Below, one piece after another: positions 37,050-45,754 of a DNA stretch of 64,000 nt. This DNA comes from JBFHNV01 sp041593595. GTDB lineage: Bacteria; Pseudomonadota; Gammaproteobacteria; HK1. The DNA is taken from assembly GCA_041593595.1 (NCBI GenBank), contig JBFHNV010000005.1, positions 3,024-67,023 of the forward strand. The letters are read 5' to 3'. The translations under genes and the position numbers were made by a program. Position 1 is the stretch's first letter, and the number at the start of each line of letters is the position of its first letter. Below the pieces are notes generated by a model. It was not told the origin of the DNA. It worked only from the letters and a program-made list of their open reading frames with translations, and ran no database searches.

Positions 37050-37846
37050 TGTGCGCCCCGGTCCGGCTGCTGCGACCGGTGCGCGCCATCGCCGCCGTCG
37101 CGGGTTCGCCGCTCGCACTCGTGGCGATGCTGCCACTGCTGCTGCTCTGCGGCGCGGCCGCTGCCGCCCCGACCCTGCCCGCGGTGGTGGTGCAGAGCGA
37201 CGGCGCCGGCGGGCAGAGCTACAGCCTCACGCTGCAGGCGCTGGCGCTGATGACGGTGCTCACCTTGCTGCCGGCCTTCCTGCTCATGATGACGTCGTTC
37301 ACCCGCATCGTGATCGTGCTGGCCATCCTGCGCCAGGCCATCGGCACGGTGCAGACGCCGTCGAACCAGATCGTCATCGGGCTCGCGCTGTTCCTGACGC
37401 TGTTCATCATGGGGCCCACCTTCGAGCAGGCGTGGGGTGAGGCGGTGACGCCGTATCTCGAGGAGCGCATCGGGGTCGACGAGGCCGTGAACCGTGCCAT
37501 CGCGCCGTTTCGCACCTTCATGCTTGGCCAGATCCGCGAGGATGACCTCGGCCTGTACCTGGAGATCGCGGGCCGCGCCGCACCGGCCAACGTGGACGAC
37601 GTGCCGTTCTCGGTGCTGATGCCGGCCTTCGTCACCAGCGAGCTCAAGACCGCGTTCCAGATCGGCTTCCTGCTCTTCATCCCGTTCCTGATCATCGATC
37701 TCATCGTCGCCAGCGTGCTCATGTCCATGGGCATGATGATGCTGTCGCCGATGATGATCTCCCTGCCCTTCAAGCTGATGCTGTTCGTGCTGGTGGACGG
37801 GTGGTCGCTCACCCTCGGCACGCTGGCGACCAGCTTCCTCGGCTGA
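37049..37846 (+). CDS. fliP: Flagellar export gate protein FliP
   Basis: A 265-residue gate protein with a cleavable signal peptide (ALVAMLPLLLLCGAAAAA). The FliP signature blocks are LLPAFLLMMTSFTRIVIVLA, ILRQAIGTVQTPSNQIVIGL and the C-terminal IDLIVASVLMSMGMMMLSP. It forms the FliP5Q4R1 export pore within the MS ring. Confidence 0.96.
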   Translation: MCAPVRLLRPVRAIAAVAGSPLALVAMLPLLLLCGAAAAAPTLPAVVVQSDGAGGQSYSLTLQALALMTVLTLLPAFLLMMTSFTRIVIVLAILRQAIGTVQTPSNQIVIGLALFLTLFIMGPTFEQAWGEAVTPYLEERIGVDEAVNRAIAPFRTFMLGQIREDDLGLYLEIAGRAAPANVDDVPFSVLMPAFVTSELKTAFQIGFLLFIPFLIIDLIVASVLMSMGMMMLSPMMISLPFKLMLFVLVDGWSLTLGTLATSFLG

Positions 37847-37875
37847 GTCGCCTGCAACCGCGAAGCGATACCCCC

Positions 37876-38145
37876 ATGACACCGGACACCGTCATCACCA
37901 TCGGCCAGTACGCCATCCTCACCATGCTCATGGTGGCGGCGCCGCCGCTGCTCACGGCGCTGGCGGTGGGCCTGCTCATCGGCGTGTTCCAGGCGGCCAC
38001 CCAGGTCAACGAGATGACCCTGAGCTTCATCCCCAAGATCGTGGCGCTGGTGCTGGTGCTGGTGGCGGCCGGCCCGTGGATCCTGAGGACGCTGGTGAAC
38101 TACACCGAGCGCCTCATCCGCGAGATCCCCTACCTCATAGGCTGA
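37876..38145 (+). CDS. fliQ: Flagellar export gate protein FliQ
   Basis: An 89-residue two-helix membrane protein: TPDTVITIGQYAILTMLMVA, GLLIGVFQAATQVNEMTLSF and FIPKIVALVLVLV are the family core. ATG 37876 gives the normal FliQ length. Confidence 0.95.
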   Translation: MTPDTVITIGQYAILTMLMVAAPPLLTALAVGLLIGVFQAATQVNEMTLSFIPKIVALVLVLVAAGPWILRTLVNYTERLIREIPYLIG

Positions 38146-38940
38146 GTGAGGCCCGGCGTGCACACGGTCGCCGCGAGCATCCCCGAGATCATGGGCTGGG
38201 TGGCGGCCGTCCTGTGGCCGTTCCTGCGCATCTCGGCCATGTTCTCCATCGCGCCCCTGTTCGGCTCGCGGACCATCCCGGTGCGCATGCGGGTGGGGGC
38301 GGCGCTGGTGCTCAGCGTGTCGCTGGCACCCTCGTTGCCGGCGCCGCCGGAGCTGGACGTGCTGAGCGCCGCCGGCGTCACCGCGGTGGCCACCGAGCTG
38401 TTCATCGGCCTCAGCATGGGCTTCATGCTGCAGCTCCTGTTCGCGTCGCTGCAGATCGCCGGCGAGCTGGTGGCCACCACCATGGGCCTCAGCATGGCGC
38501 AGGTGACCGACCCGGTGAACGGCGCCACGGTGCCGGTGCTGGGCCAGATCTTCTTCATGACCGGGATGCTCCTGTTCCTGTCCATGAACGGGCACCTGGC
38601 GCTGGTGGGCATGCTGGTGGAGAGCTTCCACGCCATGCCGGCGGGCGGGCCGGGACCGGGCGGCGAGGCCCTGTGGGCCTTCGTGGCCTTCGCCTCGGAC
38701 ATGTTCGCGGGCGCGGTGCAGGTGGCGCTGCCCGCGGTCACCGCGCTGCTGGCGGCGAACGTGATGCTGGGCGTGATCACCCGCTCGGCGCCGCAGCTCA
38801 ACCTGTTCGCCTTCGGCCTGCCCATCACCACCGCGCTCGGGCTGGTGCTGCTGCTGCTCGCGCTGCCCTCGCTGGCGCCGGCCGTGGCGCGCTCCCTGGA
38901 CGCGGTGCTGGCGCTGCTCGCCGGCGTCTACGCCCGCTGA
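38146..38940 (+). CDS. fliR: Flagellar export gate protein FliR
   Basis: A 264-residue protein with about six transmembrane segments; it completes the export pore and contacts FlhB. Conserved blocks are FLRISAMFSIAPLFGSRTIP, LQIAGELVATTMGLSMAQ and the C-terminal LNLFAFGLPITTALGLVLLL. GTG 38146 abuts the fliQ stop; a second GTG at 38158 has a better placed GAGTGAGG site and may be the true start, giving 260 residues. Confidence 0.93.
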   Translation: MRPGVHTVAASIPEIMGWVAAVLWPFLRISAMFSIAPLFGSRTIPVRMRVGAALVLSVSLAPSLPAPPELDVLSAAGVTAVATELFIGLSMGFMLQLLFASLQIAGELVATTMGLSMAQVTDPVNGATVPVLGQIFFMTGMLLFLSMNGHLALVGMLVESFHAMPAGGPGPGGEALWAFVAFASDMFAGAVQVALPAVTALLAANVMLGVITRSAPQLNLFAFGLPITTALGLVLLLLALPSLAPAVARSLDAVLALLAGVYAR

Positions 38941-38956
38941 TCCGAGGCACGACGCC

Positions 38957-40093
38957 ATGGCCGAGCAGGACACCGCCCAGGAACGCACGGAACAACCGAC
39001 GCCGAAGCGCCTCGACGACGCCCGCAAGAAGGGCCAGGTGCTGCGCTCGCGCGAGCTCAACACGCTGCTGTCCATGCTCGGGGCCAGCGCCGCGGTGTTC
39101 ACGCTGGGCGCGGCCATGGGCCGTGACCTGATGGACAGCACCCGCCGCCTGCTGGCGGTGGACCGGGATCTGGCCTTCGACAAGGCGCTGCTGGTGGCCC
39201 GCGCCATGGACGCCGCCGCGGAGGTGGTGTGGATGCAGGCGCCGCTGTTCGTGGCCATGGCGCTGGCGGCTTTCCTGGGCCCCGCGATGGTGGGCGGCGT
39301 GCGCTTCAGCGCCGAGGCGTTGGGGCTGAAGCCCTCGCACCTGGACCCGGTGAAGGGCGTCAAGCGCATGTTCTCCGCCAACGCCCTGCTGGAGGCGGCG
39401 AAGTCCCTGCTCAAGGTGGGCTGGCTCGCGCTGGTGGCGGTGCTGGTGGGGCGCGGCATGCAGCGCGACGTGCTGGCGCTGGGTGCCCTGCCGGCGGCCG
39501 CCGCCATCCAGGAGGCCCTGTGGCTGCTGGCCTGGGCGCTGCTGGCCCTGAGCGTGGCGCTGGCGCCCATCGCCGCCATCGACCTGCCACACCAGATCTG
39601 GCAGCACCTGAAGAAGCTGCGCATGACCCGCCAGGAGATCAAGGACGAGCTGAAGGAGACCGACGGCAACCCGGAGATCAAGAGCCGCGTGCGCCAGCAG
39701 CAGCGCGAGCTCGCGCAGCGCCGCATGATGGAGGAGGTGCCCCACGCGGACGTGGTGATCACCAACCCCACCCACTTCGCCGTGGCGCTGCGCTACGACC
39801 CGGCCGGCACCGGCGCGCCGCTGGTGGTGGCCAAGGGCGTGGACCACCTGGCCGAGCGCATCCGCGCCGTCGCCCGCGGCAGCGACGTGCCGCTGTTCGA
39901 GGCGCCGCCGCTGGCGCGCGCCCTGTACTGGTCCACCGATCTCGGGCAGAGCATCCCCTCCGGCCTCTACGTGGCGGTGGCGCGGGTGCTGGCCTACGTC
40001 TACCAGCTGCGCGCGGCCACCTACCGCTACGCGCCGCCGCGCCCGACCGATCTGCCGGTCCCCGACGAGTTCTTCGCCAAGGAACGCCCATGA
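38957..40093 (+). CDS. flhB: Flagellar export switch protein FlhB
   Basis: A 378-residue protein with four transmembrane helices and a cytoplasmic domain that cleaves itself at the NPTH site (N270-P271-T272-H273) to change export specificity from hook to filament. The N-terminus ERTEQPTPKRLDDARKKGQV and the segment TRQEIKDELKETDGNPEIKS are diagnostic. Its stop overlaps the flhA ATG. Confidence 0.96.
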   Translation: MAEQDTAQERTEQPTPKRLDDARKKGQVLRSRELNTLLSMLGASAAVFTLGAAMGRDLMDSTRRLLAVDRDLAFDKALLVARAMDAAAEVVWMQAPLFVAMALAAFLGPAMVGGVRFSAEALGLKPSHLDPVKGVKRMFSANALLEAAKSLLKVGWLALVAVLVGRGMQRDVLALGALPAAAAIQEALWLLAWALLALSVALAPIAAIDLPHQIWQHLKKLRMTRQEIKDELKETDGNPEIKSRVRQQQRELAQRRMMEEVPHADVVITNPTHFAVALRYDPAGTGAPLVVAKGVDHLAERIRAVARGSDVPLFEAPPLARALYWSTDLGQSIPSGLYVAVARVLAYVYQLRAATYRYAPPRPTDLPVPDEFFAKERP

Positions 40094-42204
40094 ACGCCAC
40101 GAGCTTCAGCCGCGGCCTGCTGGCCGCCGCGCGCAACGACCTGGGCGCGCCGATCCTGGTCATCCTCGTGCTCGGCATGCTGGTGCTGCCCCTGCCGCCG
40201 CTCGCGCTGGACGTGCTGTTCACCTTCAACATCTCGCTGGGGCTCATCGTGCTGCTGGTGGTGGTCTACACGCTGCGCCCGCTGAACTTCTCCTCGTTTC
40301 CCACGGTGCTGCTCATCGCCACCATGCTCAGGCTCGCGCTCAACGTCGCGTCGACGCGGGTGATGCTGGCCGAGGGCCACCGGGGCACCGACGCGGCGGG
40401 CCAGGTCATCGAGGCCTTCGGCCAGTTCGTGGTGGGTGGCAACTACGCGGTGGGCCTGGTGGTGTTCGCGATCCTGGTGATCATCAATTTCGTGGTGGTG
40501 ACGAAGGGTGCCGGGCGCGTGTCGGAGGTGAGCGCGCGTTTCACCCTGGACTCCATGCCCGGCAAGCAGATGGCCATCGACGCGGATCTCAACGCCGGAA
40601 TGCTGACCCAGGACGAGGCCAAGGCGCGGCGAGCGGAGGTGGTGCAGGAGGCGGACTTCTACGGCTCCATGGACGGCGCCAGCAAGTTCGTGCGCGGCGA
40701 CGCCATCGCCGGGATCCTGATCCTGTTCGTCAACATCCTGGGCGGCCTCGCGGTGGGCGTCGGGCAGCACGGCATGGCCTTCGGCGATGCGCTCCGCAAC
40801 TATGCCCTGCTCACCGTGGGCGACGGGCTGGTCGCCCAGATCCCCTCGCTGGTGCTGTCGGTGGCCACCGCCATCATCGTCACCCGGGTGTCCTCGTCGG
40901 CGGACATCGGCGATCAGCTCTCCGGGCAGCTCTTCGGGGATCCGCGGGCGCTGTACGTGGCTGCCGCGGTGGTGGCGGTCATGGGGCTCATTCCCGGCAT
41001 GCCCAACCTGGCCTTCCTGGCGGTGGCCGGTGCCTGCGCCGGCGCCGGCTGGTGGAGCGCGCAGCGCGCCACCCGGGCCGACGCGGGCGAGGTGGAGGAG
41101 GACGTGGCGCCGGCACCGGTGCCCGGGGAGCAGGATCTCTCCTGGGACGACGTGCGACCGGTGGACGCCATCGGCCTCGAGATCGGCTATCGGCTGATCC
41201 CGATGGTGGACAGCAAACGCGACGGCGCACTCATGGGCCGTATCAAGGGCGTGCGCCGCAAGCTGTCCCAGGACCTGGGGTTCCTGGTGCCGTCGGTGCA
41301 CATCAGAGACAACCTGGAGCTGCCCCAGGCGGGCTATCGCATCCAGGTGCTGGGGGTGAGCGAGGGTGAGGCGGAGGTCCACCCGGACCGGGAGCTGGCC
41401 ATCAACCCGGGGGCGGCGAGCCCGGAGCTGCAGGGGATCCCGGCCCGCGACCCGGCCTTCGGCATGGACGCCGTGTGGATCACGCCGGCCCAGCGGGACC
41501 ACGCCCAGAGCCTGGGTTACACGGTGGTGGACCCGGCCACGGTGGTGGCCACCCACCTGAGCAAGGTGCTGGCCGAGAACGCCCCCGACCTGCTCGGCTA
41601 CGAGGAGACCCAGAAGCTGCTGGACCGCCTGGCGCGCAGCGCGCCGAAGCTGGTGGAGGACCTCACCCCCAAGGCCATGACCCTGGGCACCGTGTGCAAG
41701 GTGCTGCAGGGCCTGCTGCGTGAGCGGGTACCGGTGCGCGACATCCGCACCATCGCCGAGACCCTGGCCGCTCGATCCGGGGACAGCCAGGAAATTGACA
41801 GCCTCCTGGCCCATGTCCGCGTCGCACTTCGCAAGACCATTGTGCAGGAAGTCTTTGGTTTTGCTGTGGAATTGCCGGTCATCACCCTGGACCCGAAGTT
41901 GGAACAGTTGTTGCTACAGAGTCTTTCAGACAACGGCGACGACGGATTTGCGATGGAACCCGGACTGGCACAGCGCGTTCACGCCTCCCTGGCCCGCATG
42001 GCAGAGCGCCAGCAGCGCGAGGCGCAGCCGGCGGTGCTGCTCACGGCGCCGAGCCTGCGGCCGTGGCTGGCCAAGCTGTTCGCCGCCAGCATCGAGCAGC
42101 TCCACGTCCTCGCCTACAACGAAATCCCGGACAACCGGCAGGTGCGCGTGGTGGGCAGCGTGGGCGCGGACAGCGCCACCGGTGCCATCGCCCACGCCGC
42201 ATGA
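40090..42204 (+). CDS. flhA: Flagellar export gate protein FlhA
   Basis: A 704-residue largest gate component, with eight transmembrane helices (about 20-330) and a cytoplasmic nonameric ring that docks chaperones. The FHIPEP region is recognisable in RFTLDSMPGKQMAIDADLNA and FYGSMDGASKFVRGDAIAG. ATG 40090 overlaps the flhB stop. Oddity: within the cytoplasmic domain, bases 41821-41940 are 52% GC (62 of 120) against 72-80% either side, with codons such as TTT, GTT, TTG and GAA unlike the rest; the reading frame and protein similarity continue without a break. Confidence 0.96.
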   Translation: MNATSFSRGLLAAARNDLGAPILVILVLGMLVLPLPPLALDVLFTFNISLGLIVLLVVVYTLRPLNFSSFPTVLLIATMLRLALNVASTRVMLAEGHRGTDAAGQVIEAFGQFVVGGNYAVGLVVFAILVIINFVVVTKGAGRVSEVSARFTLDSMPGKQMAIDADLNAGMLTQDEAKARRAEVVQEADFYGSMDGASKFVRGDAIAGILILFVNILGGLAVGVGQHGMAFGDALRNYALLTVGDGLVAQIPSLVLSVATAIIVTRVSSSADIGDQLSGQLFGDPRALYVAAAVVAVMGLIPGMPNLAFLAVAGACAGAGWWSAQRATRADAGEVEEDVAPAPVPGEQDLSWDDVRPVDAIGLEIGYRLIPMVDSKRDGALMGRIKGVRRKLSQDLGFLVPSVHIRDNLELPQAGYRIQVLGVSEGEAEVHPDRELAINPGAASPELQGIPARDPAFGMDAVWITPAQRDHAQSLGYTVVDPATVVATHLSKVLAENAPDLLGYEETQKLLDRLARSAPKLVEDLTPKAMTLGTVCKVLQGLLRERVPVRDIRTIAETLAARSGDSQEIDSLLAHVRVALRKTIVQEVFGFAVELPVITLDPKLEQLLLQSLSDNGDDGFAMEPGLAQRVHASLARMAERQQREAQPAVLLTAPSLRPWLAKLFAASIEQLHVLAYNEIPDNRQVRVVGSVGADSATGAIAHAA

Positions 42205-42243
42205 CGCGCGCGAGCGCACCACTCTCTCGGAGACATGACAGCG

Positions 42244-43323
42244 ATGAAGACCCGACGGATAGAGGGAACGGACATCACCGCGGCGCTGCGCGAGGTTCGC
42301 CGCACGCTGGGCGCCGATGCCGTAATCATGAGCACCCGGGAGACGCCGGAAGGTATCGAGATCATCGCCGCCGCGCCGCCGCCGGCGCCGCGCCGCCGGG
42401 ATCAGGTGCCAGCCTCGGCCCGCGCTCGGGCCGCGGCCGGCACCCGGGTCCCGGCGAGAGCGCCCGCCGGGCGGGTGGTTCGCCCCGGCCTCGCGGCACT
42501 GGTGTCGCACATGGCGCGCCCCGCGACGGGCCCGGCGCTGGACGCGGAGCTGGATGCCGCCGGGTTCACCGCGGACGTTCGTGACGGGATCGTCGGCGCG
42601 GTGGCCGGCACCGCCCCGGAGCGTGCGCTGGCCGCGGCCGGCCGCGCCCGGGCCGCGCAGATCCAGGTGGAAGGCGCTGCCCTGATGCACCAGGGCGGCC
42701 GCGTGGCGGTCCTCGGCGGCACGGGCGTGGGCAAGACCACCACCATCGCCAAGCTGGCGGCGCACTTCGCGCGGCGCCACGGCGCGGAGCAGGTGGCGCT
42801 GGTGAACGCGGACCAGTACCGCATCGGCGCCAGCGACCAGCTGCGCCGCTTCGCGCGTCTCATCGGCGTGCCGGTGGCGGACGTGCGCGGCGCCGCCGAG
42901 CTCGCGGCGGCGCTGAAGAAGCTTGCGGGCCGCAAGCTGGTGCTGGTGGACACCGCCGGGCTCGGCGAGTCGGACGTGCGCTTCGCCGAGCAGGCGGGGC
43001 TGCTGCGGGGCGCGGGTCTCGACTGCTACCTGGCGCTGTCGCTGAACACCCAGGCGGCGGTGCTGGCCCGCGGCGTACGTGCGTACTCGGATCTCCGCCT
43101 GCGCGGCCTGGTCCTGACCAAGGAGGACGAGGCGCTGAGCCTGGGCGCGGGTCTGAGCATGGCACTGCGCCACAGGCTGCCGGTGAGCTTCGTCACCACC
43201 GGCCCGAACGTGCCGGCGGACATCCGCCTCGCCAAGGCCGGCCGGCTCGCCGAGCGCGCCCTCGCGCTGGCGGTCCAGGCACGCGCGGCCGCGCCCGCCG
43301 CGCCCGTGGAGTCGGTGCGATGA
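42244..43323 (+). CDS. flhF: Flagellar placement GTPase FlhF
   Basis: A 359-residue SRP-type GTPase that places flagella at the cell pole. The N-terminus MKTRRIEGTDITAALREVRR, G1 GGTGVGKTT (158-166), the NADQYRIGASDQLRRFA block and DTAGLG are present. The Pro/Ala/Arg-rich N-terminal B region is short, making the protein smaller than the 420-500 residues of most relatives. ATG 42244 is preferred by ribosome-site spacing; ATG 42235 is also possible. Overlaps fleN by four bases. Confidence 0.92.
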   Translation: MKTRRIEGTDITAALREVRRTLGADAVIMSTRETPEGIEIIAAAPPPAPRRRDQVPASARARAAAGTRVPARAPAGRVVRPGLAALVSHMARPATGPALDAELDAAGFTADVRDGIVGAVAGTAPERALAAAGRARAAQIQVEGAALMHQGGRVAVLGGTGVGKTTTIAKLAAHFARRHGAEQVALVNADQYRIGASDQLRRFARLIGVPVADVRGAAELAAALKKLAGRKLVLVDTAGLGESDVRFAEQAGLLRGAGLDCYLALSLNTQAAVLARGVRAYSDLRLRGLVLTKEDEALSLGAGLSMALRHRLPVSFVTTGPNVPADIRLAKAGRLAERALALAVQARAAAPAAPVESVR

Positions 43324-44171
43324 GCGGTTTCGAGCACGACGGCGGGGCGCCGGTGCAGGTCGTCGCCGTGAGCAGCGGCAAGGGCGGCGTCGGCAAGACC
43401 AACGTGTCCATCAACCTGGCCACGGCGATGGCGAAGCGCGGGCGCTCGGTGATGCTGCTGGACGCGGATCTCGGGCTCGCCAACGTGGACGTGGTGCTGG
43501 GTCTGAAGGCGCGGCGCACGCTCGCCGACGTGATCGAAGGGAGCTGCGATCTCGAGGACGTGATCCTGTGCACGCCGACCGGTCTGCGGGTGGTGCCCGC
43601 GGCGTCGGGGGTGCAGCGCATGGCCCGCCTCAGCGCGCCGGAGACCGCCGGCATCATCCATGCCTTCAGCACCATCGCGTCGCCGCCGGACACCCTCATC
43701 GTGGATACCGCGGCGGGCATCAACGAGAGCGTGGCCAGCTTCGCCAGCGCCGCCCACGACGTGCTGGTGGTGGCCTGCGACGAGCCGGCCTCGCTCACCG
43801 ATGCCTACGCGCTCATCAAGACGCTCAGCCGCGATCACGGTGTGAGCGAGTTCCGAATCCTGCCGAACATGGTGCGCTCGGCGGCCCAGGGCCGCGAGGT
43901 GTTCGACAAGCTGTCGCGGGTGGTGCACCGGTTCCTGGACGTGAGTCTTCTGTACGAGGGTTTCATTCCGGAGGACGAGGCCCTGCGCAAGGCCGTGCAG
44001 AAGCAGAAGTCGGTGGTGCAGGCGTTCCCGCGCTGCCGTGCCTCGCTGGCCTTCCGCCGGCTCGCGCTGCGCCTCAGCGAGTGGCCGATCCACCAGCGGC
44101 CCGCCGGCCACGTGACCTTCTTCTTCGAGCGCAGCGTCACCGACACGCAAGCACTGGAGAGTGCCGGATGA
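43320..44171 (+). CDS. fleN: Flagellar number regulator FleN/FlhG (MinD-like ATPase)
   Basis: A 283-residue MinD/ParA-type ATPase that limits flagellar number and, in relatives, restrains FleQ/FlrA. The deviant Walker A is SSGKGGVGKT (18-27), followed by VMLLDADLGLANVDVVLGL and LIVDTAAGI. The C-terminal part has FEIPEDEALRKAVQKQKSVV-like sequence (IPEDEALRKAVQKQKSV), a FleN trait. The ATG lies in the flhF stop and its own stop overlaps the fliA ATG. Confidence 0.94.
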   Translation: MSGFEHDGGAPVQVVAVSSGKGGVGKTNVSINLATAMAKRGRSVMLLDADLGLANVDVVLGLKARRTLADVIEGSCDLEDVILCTPTGLRVVPAASGVQRMARLSAPETAGIIHAFSTIASPPDTLIVDTAAGINESVASFASAAHDVLVVACDEPASLTDAYALIKTLSRDHGVSEFRILPNMVRSAAQGREVFDKLSRVVHRFLDVSLLYEGFIPEDEALRKAVQKQKSVVQAFPRCRASLAFRRLALRLSEWPIHQRPAGHVTFFFERSVTDTQALESAG

Positions 44172-44914
44172 ATGGACAAGCCATGTACGCCGACGTGCAG
44201 CGTCATGCGGGCCCGGCGCCGGGTGGCGCGGACGCGGACGTAGGCGCCTACGCGCCGCTGGTCAAGCGCATCGCGTTCCACCTGCACAGCCGGCTGCCGC
44301 CCTCGGTGCAGGTGGAGGACCTGATCCAGGCGGGCATGATCGGGCTGCTGGAGGCGCTCGGGAACTACGACGCCAGCCAGGGGGCGAGCTTCGAGACCTA
44401 TGCGGGGATCCACATCCGCGGCGCCATGTTGGACGAGATCCGGCTGGGCGACTGGACGCCGCGGGCGGTGCGGCGCCAGGGCCGCGAGCTGGTCAAGGCG
44501 GTGAAGGTGGTGGAGGACCGCAAGGGCGGCGAGGCGAGCGACGCGGAGGTGGCCGCCGAGCTGGGCGTGTCCGTTCCCGAGTATCACAAGATGGTGGGCG
44601 ACGCGGCCGGCTCGAAGCTGTTCAGCCTGGACGACGACCGGGTCAGTGGCGACTGGCGCGAGAGCCTGCCCACCGAGGACGCGGACGGTCCCGAGAGCCA
44701 GTTCGCGGGCCACGCCTTCAAGCGCGCCATGGCGGAGGCCATCGACGAGCTGCCCGAGCGCGAGCGCCTCGTGATGGCGCTTTACTACGACGAGGAGCTG
44801 ACGCTCAAGGAGGTGGGCGCGGTGCTCGAGCTGAGCGAGTCCCGGGTGTGCCAGATCCACGGCCAGGCGCTGGTGCGGCTGCGCGCGCGCCTCTGCGAGT
44901 GGATGGACGACTGA
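44168..44914 (+). CDS. fliA: RNA polymerase sigma-28 factor FliA
   Basis: A 248-residue late-flagellar sigma factor. Region 2 has VEDLIQAGMIGLLEALGNYD and FETYAGIHIRGAMLDEIRLG (the WTPRAVRR stretch follows); region 3 has VVEDRKGGEASDAEVAAELG; region 4 has LKEVGAVLELSESRVCQIHG. It is produced from the fliL transcript, held inactive by FlgM, and should read the promoters of pomA, flgM and fliC seen here. Confidence 0.96.
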   Translation: MNGQAMYADVQRHAGPAPGGADADVGAYAPLVKRIAFHLHSRLPPSVQVEDLIQAGMIGLLEALGNYDASQGASFETYAGIHIRGAMLDEIRLGDWTPRAVRRQGRELVKAVKVVEDRKGGEASDAEVAAELGVSVPEYHKMVGDAAGSKLFSLDDDRVSGDWRESLPTEDADGPESQFAGHAFKRAMAEAIDELPERERLVMALYYDEELTLKEVGAVLELSESRVCQIHGQALVRLRARLCEWMDD

Positions 44915-44925
44915 GCGGATTCTGC

Positions 44926-45087
44926 ATGAACGTCGACCGCCCCATCACCCCGCTGGAGCCGGTACCTCCGTCGCGGCCGCCGAGCGCCGGCGAGGAGCGG
45001 CGCCGGCGGCGCCGCGAGGTGCCCGAGCGCGACGATCGCAAGCGGCGGCGCGACCCGGATCATCACCACATCGACGAGTACGCATGA
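44926..45087 (+). CDS. 53-residue basic small protein between fliA and the DUF2802 gene
   Basis: An open frame encoding a 53-residue protein starting MNVDRPITPLEPVPPSRPPS, rich in Arg, Glu and Asp (GEERRRRRREVPERDDRKRR) and ending HHHIDEYA. It starts 11 bases after the fliA stop and its own stop overlaps the next ATG (ATGA), a strong sign of translation within this tightly packed operon. No domain is recognised. The strongly alternating charged middle suggests a disordered or nucleic-acid-binding peptide. Function unknown. Confidence 0.6.
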   Translation: MNVDRPITPLEPVPPSRPPSAGEERRRRRREVPERDDRKRRRDPDHHHIDEYA

Positions 45088-45716
45088 CCATGAACGTGAA
45101 CGGCATCCTGAATGGGGACCTCCTGTTCTTCCTGTGCGCCATCGCGGTGGCGTTCCTGCTGGGCTGCGCGCACCGCATCGGGCGCAGCATCGCCCGCGAG
45201 CGCCGCGCGGTCGAGCTGGCGGACAAGGATCTGCGGGACCTGAGCAGCCGCTACGACCTGCAGCAGCTCAACATGTCACGCCTGACCCGCGAGCTGAGCG
45301 ACGTGCGCCAGGCCCTGATGCAGCAGGCCATGGCCCTGGGTCCGGTGCACGCCGGGCTGCACGCCCGCGCTGCGGCGGCGGTGCCCGCGCCTGCGACAAC
45401 GCCCGCGCCGACGGCCCGCCAGTCCGCGCCGGCCGGCGCGCGACCGGCGGCGCAGCCGAGCCGCCCGACGCAGACGCCGGTGCCGGCACGTGCCGCGCCG
45501 CGTCCTTCAACGGCGAAGCCTGCGGTCAAGGCCGCGGTGGGGGCGCCCGCACCGCCGGCGACGAAGCCGCGCCGGCCCGCGGCCGCGGATCCCCTGGCGC
45601 TGGCACGCCGCGGTGCCGGCGCCGAGGTGCTCATGTCCCGCTGCGGGCTGAGCCGCGCCGAGGCGGACCTGGTGATCTCGGTGCACGGCAAGGACGCGGG
45701 CTCCGCTGCGGCCTGA
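45084..45716 (+). CDS. DUF2802 membrane-anchored protein
   Basis: A 210-residue protein with one N-terminal transmembrane helix (DLLFFLCAIAVAFLLGC), a short coiled coil (about 35-80), an Ala/Pro-rich linker (about 95-170) and a C-terminal DUF2802 motif, LALARRGAGAEVLMSRCGLS followed by RAEADLVISVHG. Genes of this family often lie after fliA or near chemotaxis genes in gammaproteobacteria; the function is unknown. Last gene of the fliL operon, ending before a hairpin. Confidence 0.78.
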   Translation: MTMNVNGILNGDLLFFLCAIAVAFLLGCAHRIGRSIARERRAVELADKDLRDLSSRYDLQQLNMSRLTRELSDVRQALMQQAMALGPVHAGLHARAAAAVPAPATTPAPTARQSAPAGARPAAQPSRPTQTPVPARAAPRPSTAKPAVKAAVGAPAPPATKPRRPAAADPLALARRGAGAEVLMSRCGLSRAEADLVISVHGKDAGSAAA

Positions 45717-45736
45717 CCCGCGCCGGCGATCCCCTG

Positions 45737-45754
45737 GCGGGGCCGTAGCCCCGC
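45737..45754. terminator. Convergent hairpin between the fliL operon and tetR
   Basis: A perfect 7-bp GC stem (GCGGGGC/GCCCCGC) with a CGTA loop, 20 bases past the DUF2802 stop and touching the TetR stop. No U-tract; it may serve both converging transcripts. Confidence 0.55.

Noticed and set aside
41796..41965. Low-GC stretch in flhA as an inserted mobile element
   Set aside because: The reading frame and FlhA protein similarity continue unbroken and there are no terminal repeats or target duplications, so it is a substitution patch and not an insertion.
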